Shown here one piece after another: positions 33,119 to 41,375 of a stretch of DNA of 53,786 nt. Made by a program: the position numbers and the translations under genes. Source of the DNA: an uncultured Clostridia bacterium (lineage in GTDB: Bacteria; Bacillota; Clostridia; Lachnospirales; Anaerotignaceae). Under the pieces are notes generated by a model. That model ran no database searches. It saw only the letters and a program-made list of their open reading frames with translations, and was not told the DNA's origin. The stretch's first letter is position 1, and the number at the start of each line of letters is the position of its first letter. Where the stretch lies: assembly GCA_937901125.1 (NCBI GenBank), contig CALCGT010000055.1, positions 1 through 53,786 of the forward strand. The letters are read 5' to 3'.

Positions 33119-33152
33119 CGTCTAAAAACTCTCCCCTTAGAGGAGAGTTGAA
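33119..33152. terminator. Hairpin in the tolC-brnQ gap
   Basis: aactctcccctTAGaggagagtt; T-run weak on both sides. Confidence 0.45.
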
Positions 33153-33225
33153 AACAGGCACTTTTGCCCTGTTTTTCTGCCTTTCTTCCCTATTTTTCTT
33201 GCAAAACACCCTTTCCCCCTCTTTT

Positions 33226-33262
33226 TCGCAAAAAAGAACGGGAGAGTTTTCCCGTTCTTTCC
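33226..33262 (-). terminator. Terminator of the TolC-like operon
   Basis: AAGAACGGGaaaactCTCCCGTTCTTTTTT on the minus strand, just after the tolC-like stop. Confidence 0.85.
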
Positions 33263-33268
33263 TCTTTT

Positions 33269-34642
33269 TTAGCCCAGCTGCGCTTTATAAGTATCGTAGA
33301 TATCCAGTGTCGTGCCATCCATCAGCATATTATATTCCGCCCATGCCAGATCATAATCATAGGCTGCAGCAGACAATTCCATTTCCATCTGTTCAAACTG
33401 CAGCTGCAGCGCCTGCAATTCCACTGCGGAAACCAGCCCCAGCTTTGCGGAGACCTGCTGCTGTTCCCATTCAGTCTTTGCCTTGGCGTAAGCGTCTTTT
33501 TTATTCTGATAAACTGCTGCCGCTGCATTGATGCGATCCAGCTTCTTTTTCAGGTCATTGGCGATATTTGCCTGCTGATCCTGCATAGCCACATCTGCCA
33601 AGTCCATATCTAATCTGCTGGCCTTGATCTGTCCGTCATATTTGGAGGTGTCCTTAGAATCTTTTTCCGCCTGCTGCTTATCCCGCCGCAGGGTTTTCAG
33701 CTTATAGTTTTTATCTGTGGCAGTTTTCAGCAATTCCTCGCTGTATGCGGGGGCTGTTTCGATAGTGCGGGGCAGCTCCGGCGATGTGATGTTCAGTTCC
33801 TCATCCAATTCCCGTCCCATCAGGTCGTTGAGCTGCCGTTTCAGCAGTGTCAGACCGTCTTTGGCATCCTGCAGGCCCTTCGCCCCTTCGGAAACTTCCA
33901 GCTTTTTGCCTGAAAGGTCTGTAGGAGTACTGAAGCCCAGTTCCGCCTTTTTCTCTTCGATCTGGCAGACCCGTTCCAAAAGTGCCTGCTTTTGGTTCAA
34001 AAGGCTGACACCCTTTTCCACCTGCACGGTTTTCGTCACCAAAAGCTGGGTCACGGCAAGGGCTTCGTTATCCCAGTCCTCTTTGGTCTTATTCAGGTCC
34101 ATTTTGGTATTTTTCAGCTCTTTCTGCTGATCTTCCAGGGCATCCCGCTGTTGATCGGCAATGCTGTCCACCATATCCTCCATGGCACTGGCAGTCTTGA
34201 CACTGCCGGAAAGCAAGCCGCTGCTGATGTCTGCCAGACCGCCCAAAGCACCGCCCACAGGCCCCCCCAGAATTCCACCGATTTGTCCGATTTGTCCTGT
34301 GCCTGACTGCCCTGCACTTGCTGCCTGGCTTGCCTGCTTTCTGGCTCTGGCAGCATCATCCTGGGTATCCTGCAAATCCCTCAAGCCATCATCAATGGCA
34401 CTCAAGCCCGCAGCCACTTTTTGGGCATTCAGTTCCAATGTAGTTTTCAGGCGGTTATTTTTCAGCACCAGCTTTTGAATTTCCTCTAGGGTCATAGGCT
34501 CTGCCTTGGGGGCTTCTGCCATTGGCCCTGTTGTTTCTTCTGCCTGCTTTGTTTCCGCTGCAAAGGCAGAAACCGCCATTCCCGCTGTCAGCGCCCCTGT
34601 TACCAGCAGGGCGCATGCTTTTTTATATTGATAGAATTTCAT
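33269..34642 (-). CDS. TolC-like (outer membrane efflux protein family) protein
   Basis: 457 residues. Signal peptide about 1-29 (cleavage after AFA); the rest is mostly long alpha-helices with heptad character, ending in SAAAYDYDLAWAEYNMLMDG, the typical close of the OEP family. Between residues 111 and 146 lies a Gly/Ile/Leu-rich insert (QIGQIGGILGGPVGGALGG) like a glycine zipper. No clear amphipathic beta strands for an outer-membrane barrel are visible in the second half. The ATG at 34642 has AAAGGAG 9 nt upstream and starts 17 nt after the permease stop. In this apparently monoderm background it probably acts as a wall-spanning or membrane-bound export component (inference). Confidence 0.8.
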   Translation of the reverse strand: MKFYQYKKACALLVTGALTAGMAVSAFAAETKQAEETTGPMAEAPKAEPMTLEEIQKLVLKNNRLKTTLELNAQKVAAGLSAIDDGLRDLQDTQDDAARARKQASQAASAGQSGTGQIGQIGGILGGPVGGALGGLADISSGLLSGSVKTASAMEDMVDSIADQQRDALEDQQKELKNTKMDLNKTKEDWDNEALAVTQLLVTKTVQVEKGVSLLNQKQALLERVCQIEEKKAELGFSTPTDLSGKKLEVSEGAKGLQDAKDGLTLLKRQLNDLMGRELDEELNITSPELPRTIETAPAYSEELLKTATDKNYKLKTLRRDKQQAEKDSKDTSKYDGQIKASRLDMDLADVAMQDQQANIANDLKKKLDRINAAAAVYQNKKDAYAKAKTEWEQQQVSAKLGLVSAVELQALQLQFEQMEMELSAAAYDYDLAWAEYNMLMDGTTLDIYDTYKAQLG

Positions 34643-34659
34643 ATTCCGGAACTCCTTTC

Positions 34660-35865
34660 TCATGCCTGCACAGGCGTGTTTTCTTCCATCTCTATGGTAG
34701 GTTGCTTTGCCTTTTTCTCCATGTGGGTCAGCCGTAGATGCCAGATGATGCAACTCAGCGCCAGACAAAACACCGTGATACCACCCAAAACCATCATATC
34801 CCCGCTGATCGCTTCAAACCCGCAGCCCATCAAAGCCACATTGCGGTAGCCAATGACGAAATGGGTCAGAGGGAACACCTGCGCCAGCTTATGATAAAAG
34901 GCAGGCAGAGCAATAGTGGGCCAGGTATATCCGCTCAAAACCAGAGAAGGCGAGGTAAATACCAGGGAAAGGGACGTTGCCAGCACGGGATTTGGCATAA
35001 AGGAGGAAAAGAACTGTCCCATGGCAATGATCGACAGCAAAAACAAACTGCTGTATGCCAACCAAACCTGCCAGCTCCCCTTCATGGGGATATCATAGAC
35101 CCCTCGAATGATGCAGGAACAGATCGTCCATGCCAGCAGAGAAATCATGAAATATACCAGACATTTCACAATAACCTGCAGAGTGGTGCTTTTGGAAATG
35201 CCACGCAACTCCTCCAAGTGTCCGCTTTCCTTCTCTCGTACTAGGGAAATAGCCGCAAAATAGATCAAAACCTGCTGCACCGTCGCAATGACGAAGCCAA
35301 AGGTCAGGAAATAGCTGAAATTATTGGTGGGGTTATACCACTGACGGGTATAAAAACCCACAGGGTTCATGGTTGCCAAAGCATCATCCACCGTTTTCCC
35401 CTTTGCCACAAGGCTTTTCACTGCCATCTGAGTGGAAACCGTCCCCAGCACCTCTGAGCCCTTCAGGTTGATGGTACTGCCATAGCCCATATTTACCGCA
35501 CTGGAACCCAGCAATACTTCTGCCTGCTGCCCCAGCTGCAACTTTCTGGTGAAATCCGCAGGGAAGATGAGACAGCCCACGATCTCGCCATCCCGCATAG
35601 CTTCGGCGATCTCTTCTTCATCGCCATAATAGCCCACGATATCAAAATAGGGAGACTGACGGAAGGCTTCCACCACTTCCCGGGTCTGCTTGCTGTAGCT
35701 GTAATCCACCACACCCATCTTCAAATCGGAGAAATATCCCTTCGCGTAGCTGCTGCCGCAGATGCAAGTCACAAAAATCGGAATCAATATCATCAAAACC
35801 AGAGAACGAGGGCGTCTCAGCAGATACTTCCACTCCCGCAAAAATAATTTTGCAAATGCTTTCAT
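34660..35865 (-). CDS. ABC-2 type permease (second of the pair)
   Basis: 401 residues: one N-terminal membrane helix (about 20-40), a large extracellular domain (about 42-180) and five C-terminal helices, the layout of ABC2_membrane_3 proteins such as YhhJ and YbhR. FLREWKYLLRRPRSLVLMILIP begins it; LSGYTWPTIALPAFYHKLAQVFPLTHF is the conserved later motif. Its start overlaps the preceding permease stop as ATGA, so translation is coupled. The motor ATPase is not encoded nearby. Confidence 0.9.
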   Translation of the reverse strand: MKAFAKLFLREWKYLLRRPRSLVLMILIPIFVTCICGSSYAKGYFSDLKMGVVDYSYSKQTREVVEAFRQSPYFDIVGYYGDEEEIAEAMRDGEIVGCLIFPADFTRKLQLGQQAEVLLGSSAVNMGYGSTINLKGSEVLGTVSTQMAVKSLVAKGKTVDDALATMNPVGFYTRQWYNPTNNFSYFLTFGFVIATVQQVLIYFAAISLVREKESGHLEELRGISKSTTLQVIVKCLVYFMISLLAWTICSCIIRGVYDIPMKGSWQVWLAYSSLFLLSIIAMGQFFSSFMPNPVLATSLSLVFTSPSLVLSGYTWPTIALPAFYHKLAQVFPLTHFVIGYRNVALMGCGFEAISGDMMVLGGITVFCLALSCIIWHLRLTHMEKKAKQPTIEMEENTPVQA

Positions 35866-37055
35866 GCTTCCACGACCTCCTCTCCCGTTGTTTGTCTTTT
35901 TTCTGCCCGCAAAATCTTCCAGAGGAACACCACAAGGCTCAATAGGAAAGCCACGATGCCCATCAGCAGGAGCATATTTCTGCTGTGGAGCAGAGATGCC
36001 CGTTCAAAGCCGATGCCCATCAGGACGATATCCCGCACAGGGCACATAAAATGGGTCGCCGGCAGAAAATCTGCCACCCTTACCAATGCTGTTGGCATTT
36101 CTGTATGGGGCCAGGAAAAGCCCGACAGGATGAAGAAGGGATAGGTAAGGGCCATGAGCCACTGCATGGCATGGATGGTATTTTTGCAGAGCAGCCCCAA
36201 AAGTGCCCCAAAACCCAGCAAACAGAACACAAAGCAGCCACACAGCAGCAAAAGATCCTCTTGTCTGCCCCGCATGGGAAAACCGAACAGCTTCATAATG
36301 ACAGCATAATTCAGCAAAATATTCAAGAAGCCCGTCACGCCATAGAAAATCATCTTATTGAAGAAATGCAAGATGCAGTCCCGTTTGGGCATGGTACCCG
36401 TCAGGATGCCCTCCTTTTTTTCCTCGCCAAAGGCACTGGCCACTGCCATCAGGAAAAGCTGATGATAAACCAGACCTGTCAAGCCTAGACCCAGATACAT
36501 CAAGTAGCTGAACTGGGGGTTGAACCAAGGCCGCAACACCGTAGAAACGGGCATGACCTTCGCTGTCCCCTCGTCAACGCTGCTGCCTGTGGCCACATAG
36601 CTTTTTACGGCAATCTGAGTGGAAATGGTTTTAACCACCTGCATGATGGAAACCACAGCGCTATTGCCCACTAGATTATTGGTACTATTGACACCTACCA
36701 GCACCTCTGCCTGCTGCCCCAGCTGCAATGCTCTGGTGTAATTTTCGGGGATGACGATAATGCCTTCCACCTCACCGGTCTCCAGCATCCGTTTTGCTTC
36801 CTCCGTATCCCGCAGGACTGCCGTCACATCGAAACGGTCGGATTCATCAAAGGCACGGATCAACTCTCTGGTTTTTGCCGTAGACGCAGGATCCACCGCC
36901 GCCAGAGGAATGTGGTTAACAATGCCGTTCTGAAAAGCACCGCAAACCACGATATTCAATAACAACGGGGCGATCAGAAACATGAACAGCCCCCTGGGGT
37001 CTTTCAAAAGCCGCATCAGCTCCCGCCAGAACCCCTTAAAAAATGTCAGAATCAT
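35862..37055 (-). CDS. ABC-2 type permease (first of the pair)
   Basis: 397 residues with the same layout as its neighbour and related to it (shared LQLGQQAEVLVG / LSGFSWPHTEMPTALVRVADFLPATHFM segments). The pair would form a heterodimer. It overlaps the HlyD-type gene by 4 nt (ATGA) upstream and the second permease by 4 nt downstream. Confidence 0.9.
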   Translation of the reverse strand: MILTFFKGFWRELMRLLKDPRGLFMFLIAPLLLNIVVCGAFQNGIVNHIPLAAVDPASTAKTRELIRAFDESDRFDVTAVLRDTEEAKRMLETGEVEGIIVIPENYTRALQLGQQAEVLVGVNSTNNLVGNSAVVSIMQVVKTISTQIAVKSYVATGSSVDEGTAKVMPVSTVLRPWFNPQFSYLMYLGLGLTGLVYHQLFLMAVASAFGEEKKEGILTGTMPKRDCILHFFNKMIFYGVTGFLNILLNYAVIMKLFGFPMRGRQEDLLLLCGCFVFCLLGFGALLGLLCKNTIHAMQWLMALTYPFFILSGFSWPHTEMPTALVRVADFLPATHFMCPVRDIVLMGIGFERASLLHSRNMLLLMGIVAFLLSLVVFLWKILRAEKRQTTGEEVVEA

Positions 37056-38032
37056 TGTGCCTCACCCACTTTATCCAGGTCAACGCGCACCAGCATACCC
37101 GGGTAAAGCATCACGTCATCTTCCCCGGAAAGGGCGATCTTCACTTCATATGTAACCACATCCTGATCGTTCAGCTCATTGGTAGATTTTTTGATGGCAA
37201 AATCGGGATTTTTACTGATATTGACGATCTTGCCATGGAAGATAGTGTCGGGGTAAGCCTTACTGGTCAGAGGAATTTCCTGTCCGATCCGCAGCTTGCC
37301 GATCTCGTATTCATCCACGTTTGCCATGATCCAACGGTCACCGTAATCTGTCAAAGTTACAATAGTAGTACCTGTACCGATCAGTTCCCCTACAGAAGAA
37401 GAGATCATGGTAACGGTACCATTGCAGGGTGCATACTGGGAAGTCTGGCTCAGATTCAGGTTCACCTCTGCCAGAACACCCTGAGCTGCCTTTAACTGCC
37501 CTGTCGCCGCTTCATACTGCCCTTGGGCTGCCTGCTGCTGGGCTGCTGCCGCCTGGGCATCTTTTCTTGCCGCCTCTAGCTGAGTGGTCAGCTTATCCAT
37601 GTTATCCTGAGATACGGCATCCATCGCATACAATTCCTGATATTTGGCATATTCCGTTTCCAGCAGCTGCACATTGGCATTGGCCTTATCCACCACTGCC
37701 GCTGCTGCCTGCACGGCATTTTTCGCCGCTTCCACCTGCCCTGCCGCAGCCTGGGCCGTTGCAGAAGCCTGCGTCTGTTTTACCTGTACGTCCCGCTGGT
37801 CGGTGGAGAATAGCAGATCGCCTTCCTTGACCTCCTGCCCCTCTTCAATGGGGATATCCGTCAGATAGCCGGGAATTTTCGCACGAATATAGACCTCCTT
37901 ACATTCCACCGTACCTGTCACAAAATTGCCCTGTTCCGCCTGTTCTGTTTCTTCTGTCTGAGTGCCGCAGCCACTGAAGGCACAGCAGCCTGCCAGCAAT
38001 ACAGCCAAAACTCTCTTTTTCCCGTTCCGCAT
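37052..38032 (-). CDS. HlyD-type membrane fusion (adaptor) lipoprotein
   Basis: 326 residues. The signal peptide has two possible lipidation cysteines (Cys16 in LAGC, Cys22 in FSGC), so it should be anchored outside the membrane. It has a biotinyl-lipoyl half motif (YIRAKIPGYLTDIPIEEGQEVKEGD), a long Ala/Gln-rich coiled-coil hairpin (about 80-185), the second lipoyl half (YAPCNGTVTMISSSVGELIGTG) and a beta-barrel end (MLYPGMLVRVDLD). It would link the permeases to the TolC-like protein. It follows tetR by 37 nt. Confidence 0.9.
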   Translation of the reverse strand: MRNGKKRVLAVLLAGCCAFSGCGTQTEETEQAEQGNFVTGTVECKEVYIRAKIPGYLTDIPIEEGQEVKEGDLLFSTDQRDVQVKQTQASATAQAAAGQVEAAKNAVQAAAAVVDKANANVQLLETEYAKYQELYAMDAVSQDNMDKLTTQLEAARKDAQAAAAQQQAAQGQYEAATGQLKAAQGVLAEVNLNLSQTSQYAPCNGTVTMISSSVGELIGTGTTIVTLTDYGDRWIMANVDEYEIGKLRIGQEIPLTSKAYPDTIFHGKIVNISKNPDFAIKKSTNELNDQDVVTYEVKIALSGEDDVMLYPGMLVRVDLDKVGEAQ

Positions 38033-38069
38033 TTCTCCTCATACTCCTTTACATTTTTCTTGATTGTTT

Positions 38070-38663
38070 TTATTTCTGTTTCTCCGATGGAATCAAAATC
38101 TGGAAAATAGGGCGAATCATTTTTTCCGCAAGCTCCATCATTTCTTCCTTGGAAAGGGGCATTCCCTCCATCAACCACTGCTTTACCATGCCCATAGCTC
38201 CATAGGCGATGAACTGATGGATATAATCGGCCTTGTGGGTTTCTATCTCCAGCCCCATCTCCTGCCGCACCTTCTGTCCCTTCTGCTTCATAATTTCTGC
38301 CAACTTTTTTGCTAAACGGTCACTGTGGGGATTCAACAGCAGACAGCGGCATAAATCAGGATTCTCTACAATATAATCACAAATATGCCCAATGAGAGGA
38401 TATTCCCAAGCTGCGTCCTGATGGATATCCGTTTCCTCCAGCATACGGGCAAAGCCCTCTACCGCCTCATTCTCCAATTCGTCTAACAGACCGAATACAT
38501 TATTATAATGAAGATAAAAAGTGGCTCGGTTCAAATCCGCCCGATCCGTAATATCCTTTGCAGTAATCTCGCTAAAGGGCTTTTCCTGCATCAGCCCGAT
38601 CAAGGCATCCCGCATCAATGCTTTGCTCCGTTTCACTCTACGATCCTGCTTCTCTGCTATCAT
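38070..38663 (-). CDS. TetR family transcriptional regulator
   Basis: 197 residues. N-terminal helix-turn-helix about residues 12-60 (SEITAKDITDRADLNRATFYLHYNN); the rest is the all-helical ligand domain, with the DUF/TetR_C-like LIGHICDYIVENPDLCRCLL. The ATG at 38663 follows GGGAGGAGAAAA. First gene of the efflux operon, so it probably represses its own promoter (38704-38732) until an export substrate binds. Confidence 0.9.
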   Translation of the reverse strand: MIAEKQDRRVKRSKALMRDALIGLMQEKPFSEITAKDITDRADLNRATFYLHYNNVFGLLDELENEAVEGFARMLEETDIHQDAAWEYPLIGHICDYIVENPDLCRCLLLNPHSDRLAKKLAEIMKQKGQKVRQEMGLEIETHKADYIHQFIAYGAMGMVKQWLMEGMPLSKEEMMELAEKMIRPIFQILIPSEKQK

Positions 38664-38703
38664 TTTTCTCCTCCCTTCCATTTTTCACCTTTTGTTAGAT
38701 AAT

Positions 38704-38732
38704 ATGATAGCACACTTGCAAAAGATAATCAA
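38704..38732 (-). promoter_or_regulatory. Promoter of the tetR-hlyD-ABC2-tolC operon
   Basis: TTGATT (38732-38727), 17 nt, TATCAT (38709-38704) on the minus strand. Confidence 0.65.
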
Positions 38733-38925
38733 CAATTTTCGTTAAATATATTTTTTTCGCATAATATCCAATGTTTATTTTTGTATGCAATAGATAAAAT
38801 ACATTTTTGTGTGTCATTTAAAGACAGTCGTCCGTCATTTTTACCAGTCCCCTTTGCTATCTTTCTGTCAAATTTTGCTCTTTTTACAAAATTTGGGGGT
38901 TGGACAAAAAAATCCCATTTTTTAG

Positions 38926-38953
38926 TTGACGGGAAATTTTAAAGTGCTATAAT
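38926..38953 (+). promoter_or_regulatory. Promoter of the serC operon
   Basis: TTGACG (38926-38931), 16-nt spacer, TATAAT (38948-38953). Confidence 0.82.
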
Positions 38954-39021
38954 TTCCCTATTGGCATTGTCCTTATTGCACGGGCAGATGTCTATGATTA
39001 AAAACACAAGGAGGCTTATCT

Positions 39022-40107
39022 ATGGAAAAAAGAGTATACAACTTCTCAGCAGGTCCTTCCATGCTGCCCTTGGAAGTTCTGGAACAGGCACAGTGCGAGC
39101 TGGTTTGTTACCCTTCAGCAGGCATGTCAGTAATGGAGATGAGCCACCGTTCAAAAGTTTTCGAATCTATTTTAGAAAAAGCGAAGGCTAATCTCAAAGA
39201 ATTGATGCATATCCCCGATAACTATAAAATTTTGTTCCTGCAGGGCGGCGGCTCAACCCAGTTTGCCATGATCCCCATGAACCTGATGAACAAGAACAAC
39301 AAAGCGGATTATGTCATCACAGGCCAGTGGGCGAAAAAAGCGGCGGCGGAAGCGGAACGCTACGGCAAAGTCAACATCGTTGCTTCCTCAGCAGACTCAA
39401 CCTTCGACCACATCCCTGAACTAGATAAATCTAAATTCGACCCCGAAGCGGATTATTTCTATATTACACTGAATAACACCATTTACGGCACACGCTGGAC
39501 GGAATTGCCCGATACAGGCAATGTACCTTTGGTGGGCGATATGTCCTCTTCCATCCTCTCTCAGGAAATCGATATTACCAAATTCGGCCTGCTGTACGCA
39601 GGGGCACAGAAAAACCTGGGTCCTGCCGGCGTAACAGTTGTCATCGTGAGAGAAGACCTGTTGGGCAACGCCATGGATTTCACACCGACCATGCTGCGTT
39701 ATGATATCCACGCAGAAAATAATTCCCTTTACAACACACCCCCTACCTACGGCATCTACTTTATGGGTCTGGTATTCGAATGGGTAAAGAGACAGGGCGG
39801 CGTTGCGGCTCTGCAGAAGATCAACGAACATAAGGCTGGCATCCTCTATGATTTCTTAGACCAGTCCAAGCTGTTCAGAGGGACTGTTGTAAAGAAAGAC
39901 CGTTCCCTGATGAATGCGCCCTTCGTTCTGCCTACAGAAGAACTGAACGCCAAATTCATCCAGGAAGCCAAAGCCCAAGGCTTTGAAAACCTGAAAGGTC
40001 ACCGCACCGTCGGCGGCATGCGTGCTAGTATGTATAACGCAATGCCCGTGGAAGGCGTGGAAAAATTAGTGGAATTCATGAAAAAATTCGAGATGGAAAA
40101 TAAATGA
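39022..40107 (+). CDS. serC: Phosphoserine aminotransferase
   Basis: 361 residues, class V aminotransferase. VYNFSAGPSMLPLEVLEQAQ at the start and the PLP lysine Lys197 in YAGAQKNLGPAGVTVVIV are diagnostic. It converts 3-phosphohydroxypyruvate to O-phosphoserine. AAGGAGGCTTATCT precedes the ATG. It heads an operon with serA and a DUF1015 gene; a weak hairpin (40115-40141) lies before serA. Confidence 0.96.
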   Translation: MEKRVYNFSAGPSMLPLEVLEQAQCELVCYPSAGMSVMEMSHRSKVFESILEKAKANLKELMHIPDNYKILFLQGGGSTQFAMIPMNLMNKNNKADYVITGQWAKKAAAEAERYGKVNIVASSADSTFDHIPELDKSKFDPEADYFYITLNNTIYGTRWTELPDTGNVPLVGDMSSSILSQEIDITKFGLLYAGAQKNLGPAGVTVVIVREDLLGNAMDFTPTMLRYDIHAENNSLYNTPPTYGIYFMGLVFEWVKRQGGVAALQKINEHKAGILYDFLDQSKLFRGTVVKKDRSLMNAPFVLPTEELNAKFIQEAKAQGFENLKGHRTVGGMRASMYNAMPVEGVEKLVEFMKKFEMENK

Positions 40108-40112
40108 TTTCG

Positions 40113-40142
40113 GAAGGGTCGTGAAAACGGCCCTTTTCGTGC
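40113..40142 (+). terminator. Weak hairpin between serC and serA
   Basis: gaagggtcgTGAAAAcggcccttttc with a poor T-run; probably a partial attenuator or an mRNA-stabilising stem. Confidence 0.4.
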
Positions 40143-40171
40143 TTATATAAATAAAAAGGAGAACAGAAAAA

Positions 40172-41347
40172 ATGTATACCATTCGCACTTTAAATAACAT
40201 CGCTGAAACAGGCTTGGCAAAACTGCCTGAAGAAAAATTCATCGTAGACAACAACGCGGAAGACCCCGAAGGCATTATCCTGCGGAGTTTTGATATGCAC
40301 AAAATGGAACTGAACAAAAGTCTGCTGGCTGTTGCCCGCGCAGGCGCAGGCACCAACAATATTCCCATCGACCGCTGCACAGAAATGGGCGTGCCCGTAT
40401 TCAATACCCCCGGCGCCAACGCCAATGCCGTAAAAGAACTGGTGCTGGCTGCCCTGTTCGCATCTTCCAGACAGATCATCGCCGGCGCAAGCTGGGTACA
40501 GAATCTGAAAGAAAGCGGCGAGGACGTAGAAAAAGCCGTGGAAGCAGGCAAAAAGAAATACACAGGCCCCGAAATTGCCGGAAAGACACTGGGCGTCATC
40601 GGTCTAGGTGCCATCGGCGTGCAGGTTGCCAATGCGGCACTGGATCTGGGCATGAACGTTATCGGCTATGACCCTTTCCTGTCTCTGGAAAGCGCATGGC
40701 ACCTGTCCCCCGCTGTGGAACATGAAGAATCCATGGAAGAACTGGTTTCCAAGAGTGATTACATCACATTACATATCCCTCTGAACGACAAAACAAGAAA
40801 TACCTTTGACGAAAAGATGTTCTCCGTAACAAAACCCGGTGCCCGCCTGCTAAATTTTGCCCGGGGCGGTCTGGTAGACAACAACGCACTGAAAAAAGCC
40901 ATCGAAGACGGCATCATCGCCCGCTATATGACAGACTTCCCCAGCGAAGACCTGTTGGGCGACCCCTGGAACATCATCGTAACACCCCACTTGGGTGCTT
41001 CTACCCCCGAAAGCGAAGAAAACTGCGCCATCATGGCGGCACAGGAGATCAGAGAATATCTAATTTATGGCAATATCAAAAATTCCGTAAACTTCCCCAA
41101 CTGCGTGGTTCCCTATAACGGTAAGCCCCGTGTCTCTATTTTCCATAAAAACATCGTCAACATGATCGGTCAGCTGGGTGCTGTTTTCACCAAATATCGT
41201 GTCAATATCGATAAGTTGGTAAACAACTCCAAAGGTGACCTTGCATATAACATTGTCGTATGCGATAATTTACCTGAGAATGTGCAGGATATGATTAATG
41301 ACCTGTACGCCATCAATACTGTTATCAAGGTACGGATCTTAGAATAA
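40172..41347 (+). CDS. serA: D-3-phosphoglycerate dehydrogenase
   Basis: 391 residues, D-2-hydroxyacid dehydrogenase family. NAD-binding GKTLGVIGLGAIGVQVANAA; catalytic Arg in NFARGGLVDN, Glu in FPSEDLLGDP and His in TPHLGASTPE. A C-terminal ACT domain (about 320-391) may give feedback control by serine. It oxidises 3-phosphoglycerate to 3-phosphohydroxypyruvate, the step before SerC. AAAGGAGAACAGAAAA precedes the ATG. Confidence 0.93.
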   Translation: MYTIRTLNNIAETGLAKLPEEKFIVDNNAEDPEGIILRSFDMHKMELNKSLLAVARAGAGTNNIPIDRCTEMGVPVFNTPGANANAVKELVLAALFASSRQIIAGASWVQNLKESGEDVEKAVEAGKKKYTGPEIAGKTLGVIGLGAIGVQVANAALDLGMNVIGYDPFLSLESAWHLSPAVEHEESMEELVSKSDYITLHIPLNDKTRNTFDEKMFSVTKPGARLLNFARGGLVDNNALKKAIEDGIIARYMTDFPSEDLLGDPWNIIVTPHLGASTPESEENCAIMAAQEIREYLIYGNIKNSVNFPNCVVPYNGKPRVSIFHKNIVNMIGQLGAVFTKYRVNIDKLVNNSKGDLAYNIVVCDNLPENVQDMINDLYAINTVIKVRILE

Positions 41348-41375
41348 GCTTTTTAAACAAAGGAGGAAAACCCCT

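Larger units (their letters stand above)
38664..39021. other. Divergent promoter region tetR/serC
   Basis: 358 nt without a gene, AT-rich. It contains the tetR promoter on the minus strand and the serC promoter on the plus strand. I see no riboswitch. The middle (about 38740-38900) holds nothing I can name. Confidence 0.7.
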
